Assembly (NCBI GenBank): GCA_020746105.1
Contig: CM036617.1
Span: 203,629,971-203,693,970 of the forward strand
Source: Trogon surrucura
Lineage: Eukaryota > Chordata > Aves > Trogoniformes > Trogonidae
Length of the DNA: 64,000 nucleotides
Reading direction: 5' to 3'
Position 1 is the first letter of the stretch. Every line of letters begins with the position of its first letter. The notes below the pieces were generated by a model. That model saw nothing but the letters and a program-made list of their open reading frames with translations. It was not told where the DNA came from and searched no databases. Both the position numbers and the translations under genes were made by a program. Positions 1 to 10,186 of this stretch are shown here, piece by piece.

Positions 1-2519
1 TCTAAATGTGGTGTTGGAGTCTATAATTTCTTCTGTGTAAGAATATGATCTGATATCTTTATTGGACCTGAAAAGCTAGTATTGGCTTAATCTCCTTAGT
101 CAAGTGAGTAATATGGTAGATTTCAAGTTCAAATAATCTTTTAGTGAACTATCATTTTATTTTGAGCTGATAGTCTTCTGATAGATGTGTCTGTTCCTTT
201 GCCATCTGTTTAATGTCTAATAGAAATATTTCCATCTCACTCCCTGATTCCAAGGACGAAGTAAGGAAGAGTGCTCTGAAAGCTGAACTTTCTGCATAGT
301 CCTATTACGCGTTTTGACACCTGTTGACACAATAATTTCTTCTATACTCTCAGTGATTTATCTGGAATGTCATCAGGATTACAGCCCCTCCACAGAAGGT
401 ATGACACTTGACACAAAGGAATCATGAGATGACAGTAGTAGTGTCAGCCAACATCTACGTGGCTATGACTCTCCCAGAACGTGAGGAAGTATTTGGAACA
501 ACTTCACAGCAAAACATTAAGACATTTCTGTGGGAGCTGTACACTTGTGGGTTTTTTTGAAACTATGCCCCAAAATGTGTGAATTTTAAATATCTAATAT
601 ATATACAGAACCCTGTTGTATAAACTAGGAATGATAAAGGAATGGCTAACAACAACATAAGTGCTCATTGAGGGATTGCTGAATATGGTAATATTACTAT
701 CAAAATTCCAACCAGTCAATTGGAAAACGGATTTTGAAAAACAGCATTCAGTCTGTGATAATGGCAGCTTAAATTCTTAACATTCCAGGAGAATTCATAC
801 TCCATTAAATTAAACGCTCTACAATAGCAGACTTCAGGAGCCCAATATGTAAGAAACATAAGCAAAGAGGAGACTGGTCTTAAATACAGGCATTTCCAAA
901 AGGTGTTGCAATGGAAATCTGCCAAAAAAAAGTGCAATTATTAAACTCTTCCCGCCAACCCAGTTCTGGCTACATGAAGCCTTGGAACAGAACACCATTA
1001 GAGGACAAACATACACACATTTGGGAAATGATGTTATGTCTCCTGTGTGATTTCTATAAGCACACAAATATTGATTCTGATAGTTTGGTTTGGGGTTTTT
1101 TTGCACGTTTTGCTCAACAGCATGACCCTTTAAAATATTGACATTTAAATGAAAGCATTCAAGCGTTAATAACTACTAAACAGATAGGAATGGAAGTATT
1201 AATATCTAGGATTATAGTTTCAGACTCTTCAGACTTACATAGTAAAAAATTGGCTTGCCTATTTGTCTTTGCAGACATAAAAATGGGATAGTTCATGTTT
1301 ATTTTCTGGTGTCTTCTTTCTGGATGCCTTTGTTCCAAATATTGTCTTAAGCTGAAGAGTACAAGATGGCAGATTCCAAAGAAAATCATCTGTTGTTACA
1401 CAGATGGAATCCTGCCCGATATCATTTCAAATCCTCAGCTTCTGGCATCTGCTTCTTCCATAATGGGGTGGATTCTAGCTAGACCTACTTACAAAATTTA
1501 ACTTGGAACTTTGTGAGTTTGAAATCTCCACTTACTGTTCAATTCCCCCTTGTTTAGGAATATTATCAAATTTATTAGTCTATGAGAGACCTAATTAAAG
1601 TTCCCTTTGTGTTCATCTCCGCTAGCCTATTTCAAACACTACTGTTGTATGAGTTGCCGACTAGTTAGTTTATCTTATATCAAACCCCTCTTCTCTGGCA
1701 TAGTATGTACAGATAATACCTCATCTTCATTGGACCACAACAATATTTTTAAAAAATAATGGTGTGAGTTATTAAAGAACAAAGTACTTATGTGCCACTT
1801 GTGTGAAAAATAGTTTGATTAACCAGACATTTGGGAGAAGTTTCACCTGACATTATATTATATGTCTACAAGGTAAGCATCCACATCCGAGCCACTTGTC
1901 TAAAGTCTCTTTACAGTCAACACAAAAAAGGCAGTTTTATGATGTTATTTCTCTTATCATGAGCATGACATTTAAACTGGGTCATATTAATTACACTCTA
2001 AAAGTTTCTGTTTCTCAACACAGATAATAAAAGGAGTCTAGACAACGGGCTCAGAGGTAGATGTCTGCATTCCAAACTTCTAAAATTAGGTATCAAGTGT
2101 CAGCTTTGGGTTCAAAAAGACAAAAAGGAACTCACATGATCAAATATGATGATGTGATGAAACCCATTACAATGAGTCTCTGGGACCAGACCTCTGCATC
2201 ATCTTTCGAATTAAAGCAGAGCTACTGCCAAAGGGTGTGGAACACAGCACTGAAGGCAGAACAAAAACACTTTGCGATTGCACAGGAAAAATTAAGGCAT
2301 GTCTAGCAGAGGAATCAAAGGTGATAATAGGAATAAATATAGGCAATTTGCAGAGAAACAAATACCGGAAATAGAGGGATAAGGGAATACAAGAGTCCCT
2401 TTGCATGTAAATAGAGACTGATCATGATCAGTACATTTGTCTGGCCATGTCCTGGGCCTGATCACTGCAGTCTGCCATGTCTCCTTGCTAAACTCCACCT
2501 TCAACTATTTCCTAGTAAG
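1..2519. other. Unannotated AT-rich DNA
   Basis: I see no gene, RNA or recognisable repeat. Open frames here are short, lack family motifs and overlap one another on both strands, as expected by chance. The sequence could be intergenic or intronic. Confidence 0.6.
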
Positions 2520-3105
2520 GGGCTCCTCACTCTGTGGGTACATGTGTGTCTGGGGTCCGTGGTGTCAGTGATTGGAGTGAGTGTGGGTGTTTAAGGGAAA
2601 GTGTGATCACTAGTGAAGATCAAGCTGAAATGAGCCAGAAGGAAGATGAAGCAGCCTAGGACCAAGGTGTGTGCAGGGATGTCTCAGGGCCAGCTCTGCG
2701 TGTGAGAGCACCTGCATGTCTCTAAGGTGAGAGCACAGTGGGATCAGCAATGGAACTGCAGAGTCATGGACGCCCGTGTATTTATGTCTGTGATGGTCTG
2801 CACCAGCAACTGGAACAGGGCTGTAGCCTTGAGGGTTCATATGTCCAGATGTCAGTAACTGGGGAGACTGGGCTCCAAAAAGAGTGGTTGGGCGAACTGG
2901 GTGTATAAACCTGGTAGCTGTCCCTGCATCTTGTACATATATATGCACATATTCCTTCCAGCAGACTTTCTGCTCAGCCAGAGCTGCGAGCAGAATGAGA
3001 CTGTCGGTGCTGTCTATGTGTAAATATGTATATATTTATTCTACATAGTGTAAATTGCCTATCAGGAGTAGGTGTCTTGCTATTGGAGAGACCAGACCAC
3101 TGACT
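2520..3105. other. Unclassified GC-richer block, possible dispersed repeat
   Basis: This block is clearly richer in G and C than its surroundings. It contains GTGT-rich stretches near 2540-2590 and alternating TA/GT stretches near 2935-2950 and 3020-3040. It ends where the minus-strand CR1 tail begins. A 112-codon minus-strand frame (2610-2948) crosses it, but it shows no family motif and I do not call it a gene. The composition and the sharp border suggest an old retroelement or LTR remnant, but I cannot assign a family. Confidence 0.25.
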
Positions 3106-3107
3106 CA

Positions 3108-4566
3108 AATCATAGAATCATAGAATCATAGTATGTTAGGGATTGGAAGGGACCTCGAAAGATCATCAAGTCCAATCCCCCTGCCAGAGCAGGAATGCCT
3201 AGATTACGCTACACAGGAACATGTCCAGGCAGGTCTTGAATGTCTCCAGAGAAGGAGACTCCACAACCTCTCTGGGCAGCCTGTTCCAGGGCTCCGTCAC
3301 CCTCACTGAGAAGAAGTTTCTTCTCGAGTTTAAGCGGAACCTCTTATGTTCCAGTTTCAGACCATTACCCCTTGTCCTATCAGTGGTTGTCACCGAGAAG
3401 AGCCTGGCTCCATCCTCGTGACACTCACCCTTGATATATTTGTAAACATTAATGAGGTCACCCCTCAGCCTCCTCTTCTCCAAACTAAAGAGCCCCAGCT
3501 CCTTCAGTCTTTCCTCATAAGGGAGATGCTCCACTCCCTTAATCATCCTAGTTGCCCTGTGCTGGACTCTGTCCAGCAGTTCCCTGTCTTTCTTGAACTG
3601 AGGGGCCCAGAACTGGACACAGTATTCCAGATGGGGTCTCACCAGGGCAGAGTAGAGGGGAAGGAGAACCTCTCTCGACCTACTAACCACCCCCCTTCTA
3701 ATACACCCCAGGATGCCATTGGCCTTCCTGGCCACAAGGGCACAGTGCTGGCTCATGGTCATCCTGCTGTCCACCAAGACTCCCAGGTCCCTTTCCCCTA
3801 CACTACTCTCTAATAAGTCATTCCCCAACTTATACTGGAACCTGGGGTTGTTCCTACCCAGATGCAAGACCCTACATTTACCCTTGTTGTATTTCATTAA
3901 ATTTTTCCCCGCCCAACGCTCCAGCCTGTCCAGGTCTCGCTGGATGGCAGCACAGCCTTCTGGTGTGTCAGCCACTCCTCCCAGCTTGGTGTCATCAGCA
4001 AATTTGCTGATAGTACTCTCTAGTCCCTCATCCAAGTCATCGATGAATATATTGAATAATACTGGTCCCAGTACCGACCCTTGAGGCACTCCACTGGATA
4101 CAGGTCTCCAACCAGACTCTGCCCCATTGACCAAAACTCTTTGGCTTCTTCCCCTCAGCCAGTTCACAGTCCACCTCACTACCCAAAAGTCTAGACCACA
4201 CTTCTGCAGTTTAGCAGCAAGGATGCTGTGGGAGACTGTGTCAAATGCTTTACTGAAGTCAAGGTAGACCACATCCACCGCTCGACCATCATCTATCCAC
4301 CTTGTTATATCCTCGTAAAAGGCTATGAGGTTAGTCAAGCACGACTTCCCTTTGGTGAAGCCATGTTGACTGTCTCTAATGACCCTCTTATCCTTGATAT
4401 GCCTTGAGATGGCACCAAGGATAAGTCGTTCCATCACTTTCCCGGGGATGGTGGTGAGGCTGACCGGTCTATAGTTACCCGGGTCCTCCTTCTTGCCCTT
4501 TTTGAAGACTGGAGTGACATTTGCTTCCCTCCAGTCCTCAGGCACCTCTCCGGTCTTTTCCAAACT
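3108..4566 (-). mobile_element. CR1 LINE, 5'-truncated, minus strand, young-looking
   Basis: The element reads right to left. It opens inside the reverse-transcriptase domain at about 4566, runs through an uninterrupted ORF2 segment to a stop at 3199, and has a short 3' UTR. It ends in three CATAGAAT units at 3108-3131, which on the minus strand are the ATTCTATG repeats typical of CR1 3' ends. CR1 copies are usually 5'-truncated, because target-primed reverse transcription stops early. This copy lacks ORF1, the endonuclease domain and the first part of the RT. No target-site duplication is visible, as is normal for CR1. The open frame implies a recent insertion compared with the other copies in the window. 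Its 5' border abuts two ATTCTATG units in the opposite orientation (4567-4584), which is unusual. Confidence 0.95.
3199..4563 (-). CDS. CR1 ORF2 fragment: reverse transcriptase core and C-terminus, open but partial
   Basis: A 454-codon frame with no stop or frameshift encodes the catalytic and C-terminal parts of a CR1-type (non-LTR) reverse transcriptase. In full-length elements this enzyme copies LINE RNA at a nicked chromosomal target. Visible motifs are [10 protein letters not shown] at residues 101-110 (first catalytic aspartate block), [14 protein letters not shown] at 157-170, and FADD at 188-191 (catalytic aspartate pair). The C-terminal domain follows, with the conserved [13 protein letters not shown] and [10 protein letters not shown] blocks. 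The first codon is TTG, not ATG, and lies at the truncation point, so there is no genuine start. The upstream AP-endonuclease domain and ORF1 are absent, so the protein is not expected to be made from its own promoter or to act alone. The frame has stayed open through recent age, not demonstrable selection. I am sure of the family but not of any expression. Confidence 0.85.
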   Translation of the reverse strand: MEKTGEVPEDWREANVTPVFKKGKKEDPGNYRPVSLTTIPGKVMERLILGAISRHIKDKRVIRDSQHGFTKGKSCLTNLIAFYEDITRWIDDGRAVDVVYLDFSKAFDTVSHSILAAKLQKCGLDFWVVRWTVNWLRGRSQRVLVNGAESGWRPVSSGVPQGSVLGPVLFNIFIDDLDEGLESTISKFADDTKLGGVADTPEGCAAIQRDLDRLERWAGKNLMKYNKGKCRVLHLGRNNPRFQYKLGNDLLESSVGERDLGVLVDSRMTMSQHCALVARKANGILGCIRRGVVSRSREVLLPLYSALVRPHLEYCVQFWAPQFKKDRELLDRVQHRATRMIKGVEHLPYEERLKELGLFSLEKRRLRGDLINVYKYIKGECHEDGARLFSVTTTDRTRGNGLKLEHKRFRLNSRRNFFSVRVTEPWNRLPREVVESPSLETFKTCLDMFLCSVI

Positions 4567-4584
4567 GATTCTATGATTCTATGA
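4567..4584 (+). repeat. Two ATTCTATG units inverted relative to the adjoining CR1
   Basis: Two tandem units of the CR1 3'-terminal octamer lie in plus orientation directly at the 5' border of the minus-strand CR1. No plus-strand CR1 3' UTR precedes them. The CR1 is therefore bracketed by inverted copies of its own tail repeat (3108-3131 and here). Confidence 0.8.
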
Positions 4585-5527
4585 ATTCATGCCTCAGAGA
4601 TGGCCACATTAGACCCAAGCTGCATGAGAGGAGGTTCACAACCATATCTGATCAGGTAATCCCAACAGCAAGCATTGTCTGAAATTATAAATACATTTTT
4701 TGGGTGAATAGGTGTTGCTGAAAAGCCATCGAGTGTATGATTGAATTTGAAGTTGGTGAGTAAGTGTTGGCAGTTAGTCACACAAAGAGACTGTCAGTCA
4801 AAAGTCCAGCACCCATTCACTGAATGACCTCAGGGAAGGTTTTTTTTAAACTGTGATTTAAGTTTGACCATGTATAAGGTAGTTACTGATCTGTCTCATG
4901 GGAGGACAATGAACTGATAAAGAAGTTGGTAATCATTGCAGTGACATCTCTGTATTGGATTAGAACCAAAGACAACAAGATCAGGTCTCATGCTTTCAAG
5001 AGATGCTAACCACAAAACACCCACAGAATTTCAACAGGTATTGGCTGTGTAACACCATTAAAGTTATTTGAGAATGTTTCACAGGGATCCAGGATAATAT
5101 AAGAATGATTCAGAAATTTCACTGACTTCGGTAGTGAAAGCTTCTTATAGGAATGATATGTTGATTTTAATAGCGGTTTCATTATATCCAAGTCAACTTT
5201 AATATCTAAGATATCTAAAAATACAGCACATATAGAGCATGTGAAACCTGTATTTCACAATGTCTGAATAAATACACTGAAAAGAGACACCCCAGTGCAT
5301 GTCTCAATCAATTTATCATGTTTTCCAGGTGGGGCTGGAATTTTTTCTGGATGGTATTTTCTTTTTTTTTTTTCCTAACATTCTACGATACACCTTTTAA
5401 CGGGTTTGAGGTAAATTTTGAAGAGTACAAAGAAGTTCTAAATGGAGAATCTGAATATCTGTTCCCACCTTTAGCACAGATTTTCAGCATAGTTTTACAA
5501 TAGTTGTTGGTTATGGTCATGCATCTA
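4585..5527. other. Unannotated AT-rich DNA
   Basis: No gene or clear repeat is visible. A short T-rich run lies near 5360-5375. The short open frames show no motif. Confidence 0.6.
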
Positions 5528-6042
5528 TTTGACCATACCTGGAATACTGTATCCAGTTTTGGGATCCCAAATTCAAGAGGAACAGGGAAAGAGACTGAAG
5601 AAAGTCCAACGGAGAGCTATGAGAACGATCAAGGGACTTGAACATCTCTCTTATGAAGAGAGACTGAGAGAACTGGGGCTGCTTAGTCTTGAAAAGAGAA
5701 GGCTGAGAGGGGATTTAATAAATGGGGATCAAAAGGAAGGGGACAGTCTCTTTTCAGTGGTACTTAGTAATAGGACAAAGAACAATGGGTCTCAGCTAAA
5801 ACACAGGAAGTTCCACTTCAACATGAGGAGAAACTTCTTTACTGTGAGGGTGACAGAGCACTGGCACAGGCTGCCCAGAGAGGTTGTGGAGTCTCCTTCT
5901 CTGGAGGCTTTCAAAACCCGCCTGGACGCATTCCTGTGCGCTCTACTGTAGGTGGTCCTGCTCTGGCAGGGGGGCTGGACTAGATGATCTTTCAGGGTCC
6001 CCTCCAACCCCTGATTCTATGATTCTATGATTCTATGATTCT
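5528..6042 (+). mobile_element. CR1 LINE 3' fragment, plus strand
   Basis: The fragment starts in the ORF2 region encoding the RPHLEYC-like block and continues through the C-terminal domain and 3' UTR. It ends in about four ATTCTATG units (6014-6042). The C-terminal reading frame is open over most of its length, but a deletion follows the [12 protein letters not shown] block, where the usual tyrosine-rich segment is missing. Together with the minus-strand CR1 at 3108-4566 it forms a tail-out/tail-out arrangement separated by about 0.95 kb. Confidence 0.95.
5529..5951 (+). pseudogene. CR1 ORF2 C-terminal remnant
   Basis: A frame of 140 codons carries the C-terminal CR1 ORF2 blocks ([52 protein letters not shown]). 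The RT catalytic region is absent because of 5' truncation. The first 20 or so residues are out of phase with the CR1 frame, so a small frameshift lies near 5570-5600. It is not functional. Confidence 0.85.
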
Positions 6043-7135
6043 AATGAAGCCTTTATTTATGTAACTACTATTTATGTAACTGCTATTAGCATGAGAATAT
6101 AATTGCATTGTTGCATATGGTCTTACTTTTTTTTTGACACCATTTTTGAAAAAAAAAAATTTTAAAATTCTACTATGCAGTATTCTAAGACAAAACAATT
6201 TTGTATTAGGGGTTAAAAATGTCTTTTTTTCTTACCAAGAATGAACTTTTCTGTTTCCTTCTGTGACAGATTGTGAGGCTCTCTGTATCATAAAAAGGAC
6301 TGTCAGAAAGAGGATGGACCAAAAGCCAAAACTGAGTGATGCTTATACAGTACAAAGGCAAGAGTTGGCAGATCCTCAAGACTGACTATTTAAAATCTAT
6401 TTTCCAGAGGATCTGATAAACCAAATTTCCACAACATGAAATGGACTATTACATAGAGATATCCCCAGGCACTGCTCATAGTCAACAAATCAAACAGATC
6501 AGGCCTTTTATCAAATTTGATCAACAAGCTGTAATCTCTTTAAAAAAATTTCAAACATGTTTAAGCATTTTTGCAAGCCTTGTATAGTCTTACAGCACAT
6601 GACCTTCTCTTTCTCTCCTTTTTCTTTGTAAAAAACTTAATTCAATTTGCATGCTTAAAAGAACAGTCTCATAATTTAGAAGTACCACAAATTAGGAGCT
6701 TTCTTGGACTCCAGTGTCTGGAATCACTATTTGTGCTGTAAGAGACAGTTAAATGATGAACGTCGTGCAAAGGAGGATTTACCTAGTGTCAAATTACCTC
6801 TCAGCTCTCTTTTGTACTGGGTTGTACAGTATTTTTTCCCATTTGTCACATGATCACATTGTCCATCTGTCAGTCTAGCTTGTGGTGGTTTCGCATTAAA
6901 TTTTAAACAGAGGTAAATACATTCTGTAAGTGGATGAGAAAGGCTCAACTTGAGGGGAAGGCAGGGAAAATTTGACCATTGTCAATCCTCATTGGAAACA
7001 AGTGACTGAGCAAGTGGAACCTGCAGCTGGCTGTTCCACCAGTGTGTGGGAAGGTCAAGACACAGCCATGACATACTCTGGCTCCTTCCCAGGTGACAGG
7101 CCAAAGCACTGTGAAGGACACTTTGGGGAGAGTAG
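6043..7135. other. Unannotated AT-rich DNA
   Basis: Runs of T and A lie near 6125-6165. The open frames on the minus strand (6727-6948, 6945-7157) have no recognisable motif. No repeat family is recognised. Confidence 0.55.
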
Positions 7136-7887
7136 AGGAAGCTGAGTGTAAATGCACAGGAAGAACTAGCCCAGCTTGAAGTTCATGTAGCCTCTATGGT
7201 TAAGGATAATAAGAAAAGTTTCTATAAATGTATTAACAGCAAAAGAAAGGTCAAGGAGAGCCTCGATCCCCTGTTCAATGTGAGTGGACAACTAGTCACA
7301 GCAGACGAGGAAAAGGCTCAAGTGCTTAATGACTTCTTTGCCTCAGTCTTTATTAACAGGGACAGTTATATAGAGAGAATACAACTTCCTAAGCTAGGAG
7401 ACTGGGACCGGGAGCAGAAAAACTCCCCTCCATTTCAGCAGGAAATGGTCACTGACACTGCTGCAACATTTAGATGTACACAAGTCTATAGGGCCAGATG
7501 GGATGCACACAAGAGTGCTGAAAGAGCTGGCAGCAGTGATCACCAAGCCACTCTCCATCATTTATCAGCAGTCCTGGCTGACTGGAGAGGTCCCATCAGA
7601 TTGGAAGTCAGCTGATGTTACCCCCATATATAAGAAGGGACAGAAGGACGACCCAGGGAATTACAGGCCTGTCAGTTTAACTTCAGTCACTGGAAAACTG
7701 ATGGAGCAGATCATCTTGAGCTGTATTACGAGACACATGCAGGACAATCAAGTGATCAGGCCCAGTCAACATGGGTTTATGAAGGACAGTTCCTGTTTGA
7801 CTAACCTGATCTCCTTCTGTGACAGGGTGACCTGCTTACTGAATGAGGGAAAGGCTGTGGATGTTGTCTGCCTTGACTTTAGCAAGG
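7136..7887 (+). pseudogene. CR1 ORF2 remnant, 5' part (RT start)
   Basis: Two overlapping frames (about 7136-7615 and 7460-7887) together carry CR1 ORF2 landmarks: NKKSFYK, EEKAQVLNDFFASVF, then after a frameshift near 7455 [38 protein letters not shown] and VCLDFSK. The last motif is cut by the LTR insertion at 7887/7888. It is the N-terminal half of the RT and is not functional. Confidence 0.88.
7883..7887 (+). repeat. Target-site duplication CAAGG, left copy
   Basis: The five bases CAAGG immediately precede the TG start of the LTR. The same five bases follow its CA end at 9075-9079. A single copy restores the CR1 coding sequence, which supports a true integrase-made duplication. Confidence 0.85.
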
Positions 7888-8078
7888 TGTTTTGGTTTGG
7901 CCTGGCCAGATTTCGGCGGTGGGGGGGGGGAGCTGCAGGGTGGCTTCTGTAAGAAGCTGCGAGAAGCTCCCCAAGATTGATAGAACCAATGCCAGCCAGC
8001 TACAAAGAGGGACCCGCCGCTGGCCAAGGCTGAGCCTATCAGTAAGGTGATAGCAGAGGAACGCCTCTGTGAAAAACA

Positions 8079-8086
8079 TATTTAAG
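8079..8086 (+). promoter_or_regulatory. TATA-like element of the LTR
   Basis: TATTTAAG lies about 190 bp inside the LTR and about 800 bp before its AATAAA, a plausible U3/R promoter position. No activity can be inferred from sequence alone. Confidence 0.5.
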
Positions 8087-8365
8087 AACGGGAAAAAGAA
8101 CTGCGCCATAACAGCTGGCACAGAGATGGAGGAGTGAGAATTTGTACAGACACCAAGGTCAGTAAAGAAGGAGGGGGGGGGGGAGGATGAGCTCCAGGCG
8201 CCGGAGCAGAAGGAGTCCCCCGGGTCCGTGGTGAAGACCATGGTGAAGCGGGTTGTCCCCCTGCAGCCGATGGGCGAGGTGCAGAAGTCTACCGTGAGGA
8301 TCACCGCGTAGATGTCCACCGAGGACTCCACGCCATGTGGGTGGATGCCTGAAAGGGGACTGTAG

Positions 8366-8660
8366 CCCGTGAGAAGCCCGCATCAGAGCAAGTCGCTGCC
8401 GGAACCTGTAGCCCGTGGAAGAGAGGAATGCCCACGCTGGAGCAGGTTGGCCGGTGGGACTTTTGGGACACTGCGGGTGGCTCACGCTGGAGCAGTTTCT
8501 CCCAAAGGACTGCGCCTCAGACTCATGAGGGGTGGGCTGCCCCTCGTGAGGTGTCTCCCGTTGGGCAGTTTGTGATGAATTGCCCTTCGTGGGATGACTC
8601 ACGCGGAGAAGAGAGCGTGAAGCTTGTCTCCCGTGAGAGGGACCCCACAATGACCCTGGG
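8366..8660 (+). repeat. Degenerate GC-rich subrepeats inside the LTR
   Basis: Variants of CCCGTGG...(A)CCCACGCTGGAGCAG recur about five times with a spacing of roughly 45-65 bases (for example near 8366, 8410-8445, 8480-8495, 8545 and 8590-8610). They look like a decayed tandem array and account for the long open frames seen in this LTR on both strands. Confidence 0.65.
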
Positions 8661-8885
8661 GAAGAGTGAAGAGTCCTCCCCCGGAGTGAAGAAGCGGTGG
8701 AACCAACGTCGGATGAACTGACCGCAGCCCCCATTCCCTGTCCCCCTGCGCCGCTCGGGGGGAGGAGGTGGAGAAACCGGGATTGATGTTAAGCCCGGGA
8801 AGAAGGGAGGGATGGGGGGAAGGTGTTCTCTTTAAGATTTGTTTGCTCTCTTACTTCTCACTACTCCTCTCTGATTAGTTCCTTT

Positions 8886-8891
8886 AATAAA
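8886..8891 (+). terminator. LTR polyadenylation signal AATAAA
   Basis: A canonical AATAAA hexamer lies about 185 bp before the 3' end of the LTR, where the R/U5 border is expected. Confidence 0.6.
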
Positions 8892-9074
8892 TGTACCTAA
8901 TTTCCCCAAAACTGAGTCTGTTTTGCCCGGGACGGTAAATGAGGGTGATCTCCCTGTCCTTATCTCAAACCCTGAACCCTTGGAAATATTTTCTCCCCCT
9001 GTTCAGCAGTGAAGGGTGGAGTGAGAGAGCAGCTGTGTGGGTACCTGGCGGCCGGCCAGGGTCAACCCACGACA

Positions 9075-9079
9075 CAAGG
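9075..9079 (+). repeat. Target-site duplication CAAGG, right copy
   Basis: This is the second copy of the pentamer flanking the LTR. The CR1 frame resumes directly after it with CATTTGAC. Confidence 0.85.
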
Positions 9080-10107
9080 CATTTGACAGTTTCCCACAGC
9101 ATTCTCTTAGAAAAACTGTCTGCCCATGACCTGGATGGGCATATTCTTGCCTGGATTAGGAACTGGTTCAATGGCCGGGTCCAAAGAGTTGTGGTTAATG
9201 GAGTTAAATCCAGCTGGTGACCGGTCACGAGTGGTGCCCTCCAAGGCTCAGTGCTGGGACCACTCCTGTTTAACATCCTTACCAATGACCTAGATGAGGG
9301 AATGGAATGCACCCTTAGTAAGTTTGCAGATGACACAAAACTGGGAGGAAGTGCAGATCTGCTGGAAGGTAGAGAGGCTCTTCAGAGAGATTTGGACAGG
9401 ATGGATCACTGGGCCAAGGCCAATCGCATGAAATTCAATCAGGCCAAATGACGGGTCCTGCACCTTGACCACAACAACCCCCAGCAGTGCTACAGGCTTG
9501 GGGAGGAGTGGCAGGAAAGCTGCCAGGCAGAGAGGGACCTGGGGGTGTTGGTGGATAGCGGTGTGCCCAGGTGACCAAGAAGGTCAACGGCATCCTGGTT
9601 TGTATTAGGAATAGTGTGGCCAGTAGGACTAGGGAAGTGATTGTGCCCCTGTACTCAGCACTGGTGAGGCCACACCTGGAGTCCTGTGTGCAGTTCTGGG
9701 CTCCACAGTACAGGAAGGACATCGAGGTGCTGGGGAAGGTACAGAGAAGGTCAACCAGAATGATGAGGGGACTAGAGGGTAAGTCTTATGAAGAGAGGTT
9801 TAGGGAGCTGTGGATGTTTAACCTGGAGAAGAGGAGGCTGAGGGGAGACCTTGTCACTCTCTACAACTACCTGAAAGGCAGCTCTAGTGAGACAGGTGTT
9901 GGCCTCTTCTTCCTAGTGAATAGCAATAGGACAAGAGGGAACGGGTTCAAGGTGTGCCAGGGGAAGTTTAGATTGGATATTAGGAAAAACTTCTTCACTG
10001 AAAGGATGGTGAAGCATTGGAATGGGTTGATGAGGGAAGTGGTGGAGTCACCATCCCTGGATGTGTTTAAAAAACGGTTGCATGTGGCACTTCAGGAGAT
10101 GGTTTAG
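9080..10107 (+). pseudogene. CR1 ORF2 remnant, 3' part (RT catalytic and C-terminal)
   Basis: This part continues ORF2 after the LTR. It holds VSHSILLEKL, GRVQRVVVNG, then a TGA stop at about 9219-9221, followed by GPLLFNIL, the catalytic FADDTKLGG (around 9320-9345), a second TGA near 9449, a deletion near 9560, and the C-terminal blocks up to a stop at 10107. The catalytic aspartates are still encoded, but stops and shifts break the frame at least three times. Confidence 0.85.
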
Positions 10108-10186
10108 TGTTAGGGTGGTGTAGGGCTGTAAGTTGGACCTGGTGATCTTAAAGCTCCTTTCCAACTTTTATGATTCTATGATTCTA

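Larger units (their letters stand above)
7888..9074 (+). mobile_element. Solo LTR of an avian endogenous retrovirus, 1187 bp
   Basis: The block begins TGTTTTGG, ends CCCACGACA, and is flanked by the 5-bp duplication CAAGG. TG...CA ends plus a target duplication define an LTR. The 5-bp size fits ERVL-like elements better than the 4 bp typical of gamma-type or the 6 bp of beta- or alpha-type elements. A TATA-like TATTTAAG is at 8079-8086 and an AATAAA polyadenylation signal at 8886-8891. The region between them holds degenerate GC-rich subrepeats. No gag, pol or env sequence is present, so the provirus was lost by recombination between its LTRs. An open frame on the minus strand (8159-8734) follows from GC-rich composition and is not a gene. 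The family assignment is from memory of similar bird LTRs and needs a library search. Confidence 0.9.
7136..10186 (+). mobile_element. CR1 LINE, plus strand, split by a solo LTR
   Basis: The left part (about 7136-7887) encodes the end of the endonuclease-RT linker and the first RT blocks, up to the LDFSK motif. The right part (9080-10186) resumes with AFD..., completing that same motif, then covers the rest of ORF2, the 3' UTR and two ATTCTATG-type units at 10168-10186. The 1187-bp interruption is an LTR with a 5-bp target duplication. Removing the LTR and one duplication rejoins the motif exactly at nucleotide level. The 5' border is soft: in-frame similarity fades near 7136-7160. The element has a frameshift near 7455, a one-base shift just after the LTR, stops at about 9221 and 9449, and a deletion near 9560, so it is older than the copy at 3108-4566. 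Confidence 0.92.

Noticed and set aside
2610..2948. 112-codon minus-strand frame in the GC-rich block
   Set aside because: Low-complexity Pro/Leu/His-rich content with no recognisable domain. Composition alone explains it.
3221..4084. Plus-strand frames of up to 155 codons opposite the intact CR1 RT
   Set aside because: Antisense shadows of the CR1 coding strand.
8159..8734. 191-codon minus-strand frame in the LTR
   Set aside because: It lies in GC-rich LTR subrepeats, competes with plus-strand frames and has no family motif.
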